This document shows, piece after piece, positions 1-11,242 of a stretch of 64,000 nt of DNA. Each line of letters starts with the position of its first letter. Position 1 is the first letter of the stretch. The notes beneath the pieces were generated by a model. That model searched no databases, was not told the DNA's origin, and worked only from the letters and a program-made list of their open reading frames with translations. The stretch lies in the NCBI GenBank assembly GCA_028023455.1, contig JAQFVV010013070.1:62001-126000 (forward strand), in the 5' to 3' direction. The DNA comes from Epiperipatus broadwayi (lineage: Eukaryota; Onychophora; Udeonychophora; Euonychophora; Peripatidae). The position numbers and the translations under genes were made by a program.

Positions 1-552
1 AGAAGAAGAGATGCTGGAACAAATTATTTATCAATGTATAGTACTTAACCGAACATGATAGATGGTGTGCAACACCTATGGAAAATTGGGTACAATCATT
101 AATCACATAATGGTTGCTTTTCAGGGAAGATCAATACCTAGCATTAGAGTGGCCACATTTGTACTATATGCATAGTGGTGTACCAGATGTATTTTCTTAA
201 TTGACAATAATACCAGACAACCCCCAGCTACATTTAGCAACAAACTGTTACACTTTAGAAATAAGAGATAGAATAATAACCAACCCCCACTTATATGCAG
301 CAGCATGGCCATTGTTAAGGCAACCATCAATGCTGTGAATGCTGCAAAATACTATCATACAACTAACATTCAAAAAAACATGCCCACAAAACTAAATAAG
401 CTTATCAAACTTTAGAATTCTGAGAGATTTTTTTTTTTTTATATTGTTATAGTCAATTAACCACAAAGTGTAACCACTAAATTCCTTTATATATGTTTAC
501 CCTAATATTACTCGTTGTATGTTAAATTTGAAATTTTTTAGATGTAAACTTG
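1..552. other. Unassigned AT-rich stretch
   Basis: No recognisable coding region. A 69-codon minus-strand frame at 121-330 is hydrophobic and matches nothing I recognise. This stretch directly precedes a retroelement-like 3' end at 564-592, so it may be the degraded body of that element, but I see no RT or endonuclease motif in it. Confidence 0.4.
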
Positions 553-866
<314 letters not shown>

Positions 867-1266
867 AACACCCACTCTGAAATGATTATAGCTATTTCAA
901 CTCAAATTATGAGAAGAGAAAGAGATGAAAAACTATTTTAAAAAGGTGTTTTGCCATGACTATACACACCAAACTAAAACACAAATACATCCACATGTGT
1001 ATCATGCTAATTGCATTTTTTGTTTGTGATGACTTTTAGATTCCTCAGCAGAAACATCTTGTTCTGAAATGCTTCAACATATTGTTTAATAGTAGCTATC
1101 TAATATGTTTTTTTTTTCTACCATATCCTTCCAAAGAAAATAATTGGCATTATACTTCTTTAAAATATCTTTGAGAAATGCCTTATAATAAAGATGGATC
1201 TACATCTCCTTCAAAATTTCTTACTAAACTGCACCATAAAACACACTTTTAGAAGGTATTCCACTG
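867..1266. other. Unassigned AT-rich spacer
   Basis: No coding region, RNA gene or repeat recognised between the microsatellite and the PLE remnant. Confidence 0.4.
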
Positions 1267-2760
1267 TCTCTTTATTTTACATGTACAATCCAAGGAAGGT
1301 ATAATTGTACAAAGAGATAGCATTATCACAGACATAGCTAGATCCATCAAGCACAAACATTTATACACAAAACCTGACAGCTGGAACAATGATATCAAAT
1401 TAACTAAACCATTTCTGGATATTGACAATTTAATCTGTCTTAAAAAAGACAAGGGCAATAGGTTTGTGCTTTTGAATTCCAATGAATGCAAAATTAAAAT
1501 AAATGAACAAATTTTAAACCTCCAGCTTACCCCCTATTTAAACTTCAACAACAAGCTTAATCATAATAAATTTATACTTTCTTGTCTCCACCCTCACAAA
1601 AATAAAGACATTTCCAACTAAGAATACTACTAACTTTACCCTTCTTCCACTAAAACCCCCAAAATATTTGCTAACTCAAAGCTGCATAAGCTCGGAGAAC
1701 CATTTTGTCTAATAATGGACTTCAGGGGAGTCCATTGTTTTGAAACATATAAGTTTGTCAATCAATTGCTAGTTGATAGCTTGGGCTTTGGATCTTACTT
1801 TATTAACTCTTCTTTTCAATGTGTAAACAAGATTAAGGATGCTACCATTAATGACAATGTCTATATGGCTGCTCTTAATATCAAGGAACTATATGGATCC
1901 ATTGATAGAAAACAATCTATTCAGATCATCCATCATGAACTCATAAACATCCATTTCCCAATGAACTGCATTTATTTCATTGTGCCATTTTGTCTTGGAT
2001 GGACTAACACATATATACTATGTTTGAAAACAAATGGTACAACATGAAAAAACAGTTGGCTGATGAGTCTGCCTCTGAGTGGATTTGTCACTTCCTGAAT
2101 TATTTTGAAAACCAAATCATACCGAAGTATCAAGCTGACTTCCCTGATATTTTATATACATGGTATAGAGATGACATATTCACTACAGCCACTGAACACA
2201 CCAGTACATGCATTATAAAGAAATCCAAAAACACACCAATCTAACTATTAATTATAGAGCAGAAGATGACTCCAAGAGTCTAACATATCTGAATCTACAG
2301 CTACTCTGAATAGAAAGAACCATAAATTACTCCAAAATTATAATGCCTCTCAAAATCAGAAGCTTTATCCACCCTAATTCCAATTCCCCAAGCATTTACA
2401 AATTCACAGGCCTAAATGAGTTCTTATATAGAATATGCAATCATGAAAATTCAAATCAGACAGAAAAGACAACATCTATCTTTACACCAAGGATTTACTA
2501 CAGGCAAGCTTCAAGCACAATGCCATTATTAACAAAATTAAACAATTCTATAAAAAAATCTAAACAACAGTAAAGACCCCAACTTTTCATATATTACCTT
2601 CCCACACATCCCTAAAATGTCTAACCAACTGATTAAAGCCTATTAACAAGATTACATACCTTTTACCATTAAATAAACATTTAAGTATTTATCCAATGGC
2701 ATATGTATACCTAGACTCTCCTCCTTATTAAGTATTCAAATACTCTCATGACTAACAATA
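1267..2760 (+). pseudogene. Decayed Penelope-like element, family B, copy 1
   Basis: PLEs encode one protein with a telomerase-like reverse transcriptase and often a C-terminal GIY-YIG nuclease. Broken reading frames here preserve the family's order. Near 1420-1480 is an N-terminal KKDKGNRFV motif, equivalent to the PLE aDKG motif. Near 1660-1700 is an 'ANSKLHKLGEP' stretch, matching the region before the RT fingers. Near 1885 is AALNIKELYGSI, RT motif A with Asp replaced by Asn. At 2020-2244 is a frame with YRDDIF, the YxDD catalytic motif. The 2343-2573 frame matches the region after RT in the second copy at 47.5-49.2 kb (shared SPxxxKxxGL pattern). Several frameshifts and stops mean it is not functional. 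The nuclease is not visible here. Confidence 0.75.
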
Positions 2761-3407
2761 ATGCTTAAATAAATAGAATAAAACATCTATAATGGTGACA
2801 TTTAAATTAACTTACTTTATAAGTTGTATTATGACTTTATTTTATGGTAACATTTTATTATTATTACTTTTATAACACTATCATTAAGAATAATCATAAT
2901 AACAATATCATTCTAAGGAGATCTCAGAATTTTCATGGATTTTAATTAACTATTTATACTACCTATAAAATATCAAGAGGGATTTTACTTAACTCTATAG
3001 GTAGTGCAATGTTTTAAAGATGATTCATAACATTTTTCTATAATTACAGCTATATCACTATTTTATTTTATGATCTATATTATTGAATAATAAATCACTA
3101 TTTTTTATTTAAACTGTAATCATCATGTTGAACTTTTTTTAAAAAAAAAATTCCTAATATGATGTCTTAACACTAAATATACTTTACTACATTTGCAATG
3201 TATTAGAGTAATGAATGATTACCTAGATAATTGTGATATAATATTTTATATTAAATCAACTTTTCTTCAAAATTTCAAATCACATTATTAGTTAATACGC
3301 ATATGACAATTAATACTCTATGGTGCTGGTAAAGTGATGATGATTCCCCAAAATAAAGGCAATGTTAGACACTTAGTATAACGTTAATCATTAACTATAA
3401 TAATATC
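2761..3407. other. Unassigned AT-rich DNA
   Basis: Nothing recognised. Long A/T runs and no sustained reading frame. Confidence 0.4.
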
Positions 3408-3483
3408 TTATATATATATATAAACAAAAAAAGACTTATAAATCCAATAAATAATATTATATTTCAACCAGAGGACTGGTTTT

Positions 3484-3514
<31 letters not shown>
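3408..3514 (-). ncRNA. Hammerhead-like motif between two (TA)n tracts
   Basis: A segment of about 65 bp lies between TA tracts (3408-3422 and 3488-3514). On the minus strand it reads TGATGA, then AACCAG-TCCT-CTGGTT (a perfect 6-bp stem), then GAAA. This is the hammerhead order CUGAUGA / stem II / GAAA, with C3 replaced by A. Stem I and the cleavage triplet cannot be assigned with confidence. The unusually exact stem II and the TA flanks, which also border the PLE ends at 31.6 and 35.2 kb, suggest a PLE tail remnant. Confidence 0.4.
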
Positions 3515-3519
<5 letters not shown>

Positions 3520-4351
3520 TAATAATGCAATAGAATTAATAAATAAATTAACATAAAAGAATGAAAAATTTATACAACAATATAATATAATAAGATACTT
3601 AAAAGAATTAAATATTTATATTCATCTTATTTACAATAAACTATTCAAAATAAAATCTCTTGATAATACAATCAAGTATTATGCAATATTGAATTTTGTT
3701 ACTTATACTATCAAATAATGTGTCTTAACTTTACGACCAGTTGAACTGAATTATTTCATCTTTTGGCTAATTCATCCACTAGTGAATTTTTTCGTAAATA
3801 TTATACATTCAAATATGTATGAAATGATATATTTTAGTATAATAATTTTTTTTTTTATAATTCCATGCTAAAAGATAAGAAATTTAAAATTCCCACTCTT
3901 ACAATAGACATATACCTTACCCTGACATGTTCAACCATTGTGTCTTGCCAAGGCTGTAAAATGTTCGATGTTTTATGACTGCAATTTATAATGACGCAAA
4001 AGCATGTTTTTTGAATTTTTTTAGTTTTACATATTTTTTAAAAAATAATTTGCACTATATTTATTAGATATCAAAAAATATAAATTATTAATAGCTTATT
4101 TTGACATGAAATACTTTATTTTCAAAAATGTAATGTTATAATAGCATCTAAACATAAATATGGCCTCAAGCAAATTAAAAAAATATAGCATTGACAGAAA
4201 ACAATCTGCATTATTTACAGTATGAAAATATCATAATTTAGCAATAAATATTCAAAAAATGTAAACTTTTAAAGAATAATTCCTTAGATATAAGAGAAAT
4301 AAATAAATGTTCATTCACATTTTAAAAATAATGAGAAACAAGAAATATTTT
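3515..4351. other. Unassigned AT-rich DNA
   Basis: No coding region or repeat unit recognised. Confidence 0.4.
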
Positions 4352-4724
4352 GTTGATTTTATAAACTGAAAATAATCTTTCTAAAAATGATGATGGGTAA
4401 TGGAGTGTAACATTTTTGTTTTGATTGTGGTCTGATTTTTTTTTAATATTTACAGAAACAAAATGTGAACATGTAAAATTTATTTCAGTAGTAAACAAAA
4501 ATATATATCAAAGGAAGTCAAATTTGTTATTTTCTGGTAAGTAATAATTATTTTATAAACTAAAAATAATCGTTGTAGAAAGGATGACATATAAAGTCTT
4601 TGTTTAAATTACATCCACATTTTTTTTTAATATTTACAGAAACAAAATGTGAACATTTAAAATTTATTTCAGTAGTGGATAAAAATATCTATCAAATTAA
4701 GTCAAAGTTATTATTTTCTGAAAT
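4352..4724. repeat. Tandem duplication of a ~190-bp unit
   Basis: Two diverged direct copies, about 4352-4541 and 4545-4724. The best-conserved part is an AATATTTACAGAAAC-containing block of about 100 bp, seen at 4445-4535 and again at 4629-4720. No reading frame is conserved between copies. Function unknown. Confidence 0.75.
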
Positions 4725-5017
4725 TAAATCATCATTTTATCATATATTTTATTTTGATGTGTGAGACAAAGAAAAACATCAGAAATGCTAAAAAGTAAGA
4801 GGCATGATGCTGCAATTTGGAACAGTTAAAGAATTAATCCCTTTTTAATAACCACCCATTTTTTATTAATTACACTTGATAGACTGTAAAGAAAAGAAAA
4901 AAATGGATTGATATTTTAATCTTAAGCAAAATAATTTTATTATAATATTATGACCAATTATATTTTTTCTGTGTTTATTTTCTGATACTAGCCATTTGAT
5001 CTACCTCTTTACCTTAC

Positions 5018-5031
5018 ACTTAATTTTCTTA
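5018..5031 (+). repeat. Left 14-bp flanking direct repeat (candidate target-site duplication)
   Basis: ACTTAATTTTCTTA occurs here and identically at 6047-6060, exactly flanking the 455-bp-unit array. Two perfect 14-mers at both borders of a repeat block are best explained as a target-site duplication, although A/T richness raises the chance of coincidence. Confidence 0.65.
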
Positions 5032-5132
5032 AATAAAGGCAAAACTTTCCATACAGTAGTGCCACCCTGTGCCAAACAGAGTAATCAATGGATGCCAGAA
5101 GGCTTGTATATAAAATCCCTATCTAGTGCCTA

Positions 5133-5200
5133 CTCATCCAATATCCCCAGACTAGTTTCTGTTTTGTGGCCATCATTAGTGAGGAGCCTTGGATCTGAAA
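5133..5200 (-). ncRNA. Degenerate hammerhead ribozyme in direct copy of array A
   Basis: On the minus strand the core reads CTAATGA (RC of 5173-5179) instead of CTGATGA, which changes the invariant G5. Stem II is also weakened. GAAAC, the palindromic ACTAGT stem III and the GTC triplet remain. The G5 change should abolish cleavage, so this copy is probably inactive. Confidence 0.7.
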
Positions 5201-5832
5201 GCACTGCACTTAGATCTTAGGATCTAATGCAACCCTCCAGAAGCCACCTTTTAACTCTACCTTACTACAAAACTATGAGAATGAAATTCAAAACACAATA
5301 ATATTTTCAATCTAAGCTCAATCGCTTATATAGTCATATGGGTCTGAACTCAATTCAGCACCCATACATTCTGGTGTCTTTGTCTCTTAAACAACCATAG
5401 CCACCACTATCCTATTAGGCAGGATTGGTGTTAAACCACTAAACATCACATGATCACCATTTATATACTAGCACATAATTGTTGTAAACAAAGACAAAAC
5501 TCTCCATACAGTAGTGCCACCCTGTGCCAAACAGAGTAATCAATGGAGGCCAGAAGTATAGAGATGGTGATCATGTGATGTTTAGTGGTTTAACACCAAT
5601 TCTGCCTAATAGGATAGTGGTGGCTATGGTTTGTTTAAGAGCCATATACCCCAAAGTGTATGGGTGCTGAATTGAGTTCAGACACATATGACTATATAAG
5701 CTATTGAGCTTAGATTGAAAATATTATTGTGTTTTCAATTTCATTCTCATAGTTTTGTAGTAAAGTATAGTTAAAATGTGTATGCTGGAGGGTTGCATTA
5801 GATCCTAAGATCTAGGTGCAGTGCTCTCAGAT

Positions 5833-5887
5833 TCAAGGCTTCTCACTGATGATGGCCATAAGCCAGAAACTAGTCTGGGGATATTGG
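5833..5887 (+). ncRNA. Type I hammerhead ribozyme with canonical core
   Basis: All core parts are present in order. CTGATGA is at 5846-5852. Stem II is TGGC/GCCA (5853-5856 with 5862-5865). GAAA is at 5866-5869. Stem III is the self-complementary ACTAGT at 5869-5874, and the cleavage triplet GTC is at 5873-5875. Stem I forms between 5840-5845 and 5876-5881 (six pairs including G-U). After a small internal loop, a second helix pairs 5833-5836 with 5884-5887. A very short palindromic stem III is typical of minimal hammerheads thought to act as dimers. Predicted cleavage is after 5875. This is the only copy in the window with no core substitution. Confidence 0.87.
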
Positions 5888-6046
5888 ATGAGTAGGCACT
5901 AGATAGGGATTTTATGAACAAGCCTTCTGGCATCCATTGATTACTTTGTTTGGCATAGGGTGACTACTGTATGGAGAGTTTTGCCTTTGTTTACAACAAT
6001 TATGTGCTAGTATAGAGATGGTAATCATGTGATGTTTAGTGGTTTA

Positions 6047-6060
6047 ACTTAATTTTCTTA
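6047..6060 (+). repeat. Right 14-bp flanking direct repeat (candidate target-site duplication)
   Basis: Identical to 5018-5031. It begins exactly where homology to the 455-bp unit ends. Confidence 0.65.
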
Positions 6061-8674
6061 TGGGTATATCACTCAACAATATCATGAAATTATAATAAAT
6101 ATCTTTTATTCTATGTTATATCCAATCTGAATATTTATCTCTTCCTCCACTAATCTTTGTTTATCATTAAGAATATTTGCTTATTGTATATAAAACACTC
6201 TCTAGTGATAACTGCATCAAAAAATATTTATCCAAATCTTATCTAATACTTCAAATCATATTTTATGATTTCAAATATTTATTTCTTTAATGCCTGTATT
6301 ATAAATAATGCTCATGAAGACTTATAAATTAAAATTCTCTAACTATATTACAATGCTATTACAAGATTAATAATTCAACATCAGAACAAATTTTAAATAT
6401 CACCATTTGTTATTTTATGTTATACTAGATCGCAGATACACTCCCTTTCTTCTAATGCAATTCTTTACTCTTTGTGTGTGTGTGTAATTTAGTAGCTCTT
6501 AACATACAGATCTTTATCTTAATAGTTTAGTGAGATTCAATCAAATAAAACTTATACAATTAATAGCATAGATTAACAAATTATGTTAATTATTGATTTC
6601 CCTATCTCTTGATTTTCCGATATTAATAATTATTATTTTAAAATGTGAACTTAGTTATATATACAAACATTATGTTACTTGTTTTCTCTTCTTTTGAACA
6701 TACAAGTTTATCAAAAAAATATTTAAAATTTTATCAATAATATCACAATTGTTCTCTCTTTTCATGTTCTGACTGGTCACATACCAATCTTCTTATTAAT
6801 TTTTTTCCTCTTATATTTATCTGAACACTCGTAAAACAATGGAATTTTAATGCTCTCATATTATCCACCATGTTTACATTTGTTTTTATTTTTTCAAGAT
6901 TGCAGATTACTTTTAACCTATGTAATATATTTTATTTATCTCCATTTCACATTTATAATACTGGTCTTCATATTATTTTCAATGTATTCTTTAGTAATAT
7001 TTACATGAAATGGATCACAGATTTTACCATCCTTTTAAATATAATAAAAATAAAATTATTTTCAACATAGTTTGGATTTTCCTGGAAGCTAATATCACTA
7101 ATCACAATTTATTTTACTTTTTCTTCATTTACATATTGATTTTTTTTTTCATTGACAGTACTAATAATTAAATATTTCAATCTCCCAGTAAACCACTATA
7201 ATTTTTGCTTTATAAATATAATCCTTAGTGAGAATTTTCCATTTTCACTGAGCCCTATCTATGGTTTAGCATAAACATTTTCATTATACTTAAAAGTTAG
7301 GTTCACTGATAAGATTCTGTTTAATTTTTGTTCTATGTGCAAACTTTTTTTTTCAGAGAAACATTCATACATTGCATTTGAATATTAACCACATATTTAA
7401 TACACAAATATTTCCATTTGAGAATAGTTTCAACTTAATTTCAATTGTCTTGATAATCATATCTTTAGTTTTGTCACAACTAATTTTTTTATTATTCATC
7501 TATTTTTTCCAACTTAGTCTTTCGTAAATATGATGCCATTTAAAAAGCCTTACATATTTGATCTTGCTTAATTCTACAGTTATATATTAACATATTACTA
7601 GCAGTTCATTTTTTCTGTTTCAATCTTTCTTGGTAAAACAATGGTATACATATGCATTTTTTTTCTTTCCATTGGTTAATTATTTTCGTAATATAATGAT
7701 TTTATAATATGCCAGTGAATTTATTGATGGTCATTTTTAGCCAGCTGAGATTTCTTTTGTTTTAGTTGTTCATCTTACTGAAAACTTGTTATTATAAAAT
7801 TCAAAGTTTTTAAATTAATCACTCTTAATTATTTGTTTTTTTTTTTTTAAATAATAATAATAATAATAAGGTGTAAAAACTTTAACAATTTTTTTTTCAA
7901 TAAAACAAAACTCAGGTACTTAGTTTGTATTTTTCCGATCTGTAACTGATTTCTTTCTTACAAAAAAAAAACCTTTTTGAATAAAATATTGTCCATTTGC
8001 TCATGTACTTCAAATTGTGCATTCTCATTGGTTAATTTTCTTCCTTCTTTGATTCAGAATATTTATTGATTTCCTTTTAGCTGAACTATTTTTAAAAACA
8101 AATATTATCTTTTTAAAATATTTATTAATAATTAAAAACAGTACTTTTTAAGAACTTAATAAAATACAATTTAAATAATTTTTATTATATTTTGTTTATA
8201 CAGATTAAATTCGAAATTAATCGTGAAGTTTAAATATTTATTTTAGAAATAGATTTAAGATTTTTACTGGAAACTGTTATTGGTGAATAATACCAGATGT
8301 GCACAGATATAATTATTCAACTATATAATGCATATTTCCCTTTGTAAAATTAGGCTTGGATTCCTTTATCATTTTAATCATTATCAAATGATTCTTTTAT
8401 TATGAAATATTATTAATTTATAGTTTTTTATGTTATCATTTAGATACATTTAAAAATAAATATCTTAACAAAATTTAATTTTTATACAAGTTTAAATTAT
8501 GTAAATCCATGTTCAAATCCTAGTGTAGTTAAAATATTGCTATTTTATGCAATTCAATAAGTGAATGTTATTATTTATTTATTTTTAATTATGTTTTATA
8601 AAATTTAAAATTATATATAATACAGTTTATTCCCAATTTATTGTTATGATGGGGTGTACCAATAAAGAGGGCAC
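6061..8674. other. Unassigned AT-rich DNA
   Basis: About 2.6 kb without a supported gene or repeat, apart from short T runs, a small (GT)n near 6475 and a short TAA run near 7850. The 66-codon frame at 6870-7070 has no recognisable feature and is probably chance. Confidence 0.45.
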
Positions 8675-8752
8675 AATATTATATATATATATATTACTAC
8701 AATTGATGTCTGTAATATTATATATATATATATTACTACAATTGATGTCTGT
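8675..8752. repeat. Perfect 39-bp tandem duplication containing a TA tract
   Basis: 8675-8713 is repeated exactly at 8714-8752. Each copy holds a short TA run followed by TTACTACAATTGATGTCTGT. Perfect identity in this otherwise decayed region implies a recent slippage or unequal-exchange event. Confidence 0.95.
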
Positions 8753-8842
8753 AATTCTTCAAAACAATATAGATAAACTTATAAATAAATACTAAAAAAT
8801 ATATTAATTAAAATTTGTTAAAAAGAACAAAAAATATAAATG

Positions 8843-8886
8843 TCACTTAGGAGCACTTTCAACTATTCTTGTAGTCTGTATCAACT
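8843..8886 (-). ncRNA. Dispersed hammerhead-like motif, copy 1 of 3
   Basis: On the minus strand TTGATAC is followed by a GACTA/TAGTT stem, GAAAG, then TGCTCCTAAGTG. The same arrangement occurs at 15046-15083 (+) and 46294-46329 (+). The TGA of the presumed CUGANGA box survives in this copy only. I infer an old hammerhead or PLE-tail motif. Cleavage competence is not supported. Confidence 0.35.
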
Positions 8887-9984
8887 AATACTTTGAAAAG
8901 TCAACTTTCCCATAATTCCAAGATCTTAATGTTTTCTGCTCCCCCAATACCTCTCCTACCTATCCTATCAATGTATACCTGGGGGCACCAATTCTATTGA
9001 TAATAGAATAAACTACTAATCTGATCTCACTTTTAAATTTATTAATGAGACTCTTAAAATACTGTCCTACCTTAGCTTAGCTCAGTTGGGGGTTACAGAC
9101 ATCTATAGAGTGTAAAATTCATATCAGATATGGGAGGAAACATTATGATTAATAGAGACAAAACATCTATTAAGTTTTAAGCTAAATAAGTAATTGGAAT
9201 TGGTAAAGTTCTACCATTTAAATTGACAAGTTATAGTCTATACCTCATCTTTTCTCATCATCCATATGCATTAAACAACTTCTATTGTATGATAAAATTA
9301 AATTAATAAAATAAAGATGTAATGCTGATTAACTATACTGTATGGTAAGTTAGAGCTAAATACAAAACAAAATATAACATTACTTAACTTTTAATTGTGG
9401 AGTAATTTAAAATAAGTAACTGAATTACTGTCTAATCTAAATAATAAGTGAATATCTCAGGGAAGTAATTTATTGCATGACTTAATTTTAAATCTATATT
9501 TTCCAACAACTACTAATTACTATTATAAAAGTAATAAGAAAAGCATTATTCTGATAAAATTGTAGCAGTTAGATAATGAGAGAAATAGGGTACATTTTGA
9601 TTTCAATTCATCATCTGCATAATAACTGAGTAATAAAATTTTCAGATAATCATTAAGTAATCTAACATTTCATATATGTTTGAATCAAGAAAAGCAACAT
9701 CATCAGATCTGGACATGATCATCATTAAATTCTGGAACAGTGCAATCATATATTGGATATGTAAGTTTGTGTGCATGTGTTGAAATATAGAACATGAAAG
9801 CATGTCAAAGAAGAATTCTGGACAACGCTTTTGAATAAATAAACATTTATTACAAGATGATTAAATAAACATTTTGGTTTTTAATTTAAGCATATACATG
9901 TTTTGAAATAATACCAACATCAATGATTAAATAGTCTACATGAAAATAAATAACATTAAAATAAGCTTTCTATATATTTTATTT
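8887..9984. other. Unassigned AT-rich DNA
   Basis: Contains a slightly GC-richer stretch at 8940-9000 and a tRNA A-box-like string near 9072-9090, but no B box and no gene. Confidence 0.4.
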
Positions 9985-10445
9985 TAACATATGCCATCTC
10001 TCAGTGCATTCTGATGATCTTACAAAAAGAAACCTTATAATGTTAATATTAAAATAATAACAGAAAACTAAACTTCTTGATATTTTTCTTACAAAATTTA
10101 CTCAAGCTATCAGTCAATTCTGATAAACATATAAAACAGAAACATTATAATACTACACTAAGATAACTAAGTATGAAATTAATTTTCTGGTATTTTACTT
10201 CAAATACACATACATTACCAGTCAATTCCGATATGCTTATGAAAAAGAAAACTTTATTTAAATATCACACCAGAATAATTAAATATAAAAGTATTTTTTT
10301 GTATTTTATTTTCAATATTCTCATGCTATCAATTAATTCTGATATGCTCATAAAAAATAAAACTCTATTAAACACTGGCATTAAAATTATAAAATGTGAA
10401 ACTAAAATTCTTAACAATTTTACTTCAAATGCACATAAATTATAA
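9985..10445. repeat. ~110-bp tandem repeat, about four units
   Basis: Diverged direct units begin near 9985, 10095, 10201 and 10311, each with a CAATTCTGATAT-like string followed by an A-rich run and GAAAC-like bases. The 90-codon plus-strand frame at 10173-10445 is the translation of two to three units, as its internally repeated NSDML motif shows, and is not evidence of a gene. The first unit has CTGATGA then GAAAC 11 bases later, but no stable stem II. Confidence 0.7.
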
Positions 10446-11105
10446 TATGAGAGGGGGTTAAATGTATAAATAAGAGATCAAACTATTCTTTACAAATTAA
10501 ATAAATAATTCTATTAAATGGCTATACTTTCCTTTCTTTTGCTTGCTCATTCAAAATGAGGGTGAAACATTATGGGAGTTGATGGTGTAGACATAAATAA
10601 CTAAAATAATATGATTTGAAACAATAATTAAAGTTACACATTAATGATGGATTTTCTCCATACCTTCCAAATAAATAATATTTTATACATCCATCTAAAT
10701 TATGCTATCTGTCACAAAATAATTAATATAACTAAATCCAATCAGTTTACTTACGAAATTAGGATATACATCATAATACGGATGATGACAAAAAGCTTTA
10801 ACACTAATTCTACTTCAGCTGCTCTGTGAGGAAAATCAATTATACCTTTATTTTATTTTCTCTTCAGCAAACTATCTTACACTCAGCTATGAATAAAAGA
10901 TGGAATGCATTTAACACAAATACTTGAGGAATAAAAAGACTTTCTTAATTCTAATCACTTAAATAATAATACACAGTGACTCCCAAGACTAATTCCTGAG
11001 GTTTAAATGCTGGTGTGGACATTGTCTCATCACCAAAAATAAGGAAAATACACTATTTGGATTCACATACTATAATTTATAAAATGCAACTACTTAATCT
11101 GGAGG
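10446..11105. other. Unassigned AT-rich DNA
   Basis: No supported feature. The 61-codon frame at 10644-10829 has no recognisable motif. Confidence 0.4.
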
Positions 11106-11242
11106 ATATAATCCACTCCTGACAAATATTTCAACAAGCTAAAGAAAGTTCTCTCAATCCCTGACCATGCAATACATAATCCACTCATGACAAATATTTA
11201 AATAAATTAAGGGATAGTTTTTTTTCAATCCCTGACAATACA
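11106..11242. repeat. 67-bp tandem duplication
   Basis: Two direct copies start near 11108 and 11175, each running from ATAATCCACTC through TGACAAATATTT to CAATCCCTGAC. A local duplication without coding content. Confidence 0.8.

Larger units (their letters stand above)
5032..6046. mobile_element. Retrozyme-like array with hammerhead ribozyme (array A)
   Basis: The insertion is built from one ~455-bp repeat unit: a direct copy (about 5032-5489), a truncated direct copy (5490-5553), an inverted copy (5554-6010) and the start of a further inverted copy (6011-6046). The same unit forms the larger array at 53.3-54.9 kb. The unit has no protein-coding capacity. It carries a type I hammerhead ribozyme, on the minus strand in direct copies and on the plus strand in the inverted copy. 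Tandem units with a hammerhead, no coding capacity and flanking direct repeats match the known class of animal and plant retrozymes, which spread through circular RNAs made by self-cleavage. The inverted half is not a standard retrozyme trait. A fold-back DNA element is the alternative. Confidence 0.7.

Noticed and set aside
2057-2085. CTGATGAG in the family-B PLE coding region
   Set aside because: No GAAA box or stem follows. It is in frame with PLE coding sequence.
9060-9100. TTAGCTCAGTTGG string resembling a tRNA A box
   Set aside because: No B box at the expected distance and no cloverleaf.
9985-10060. CTGATGA followed by GAAAC in the 110-bp tandem repeat
   Set aside because: No stable stem II and other units lack the core, so a hammerhead is not supported.
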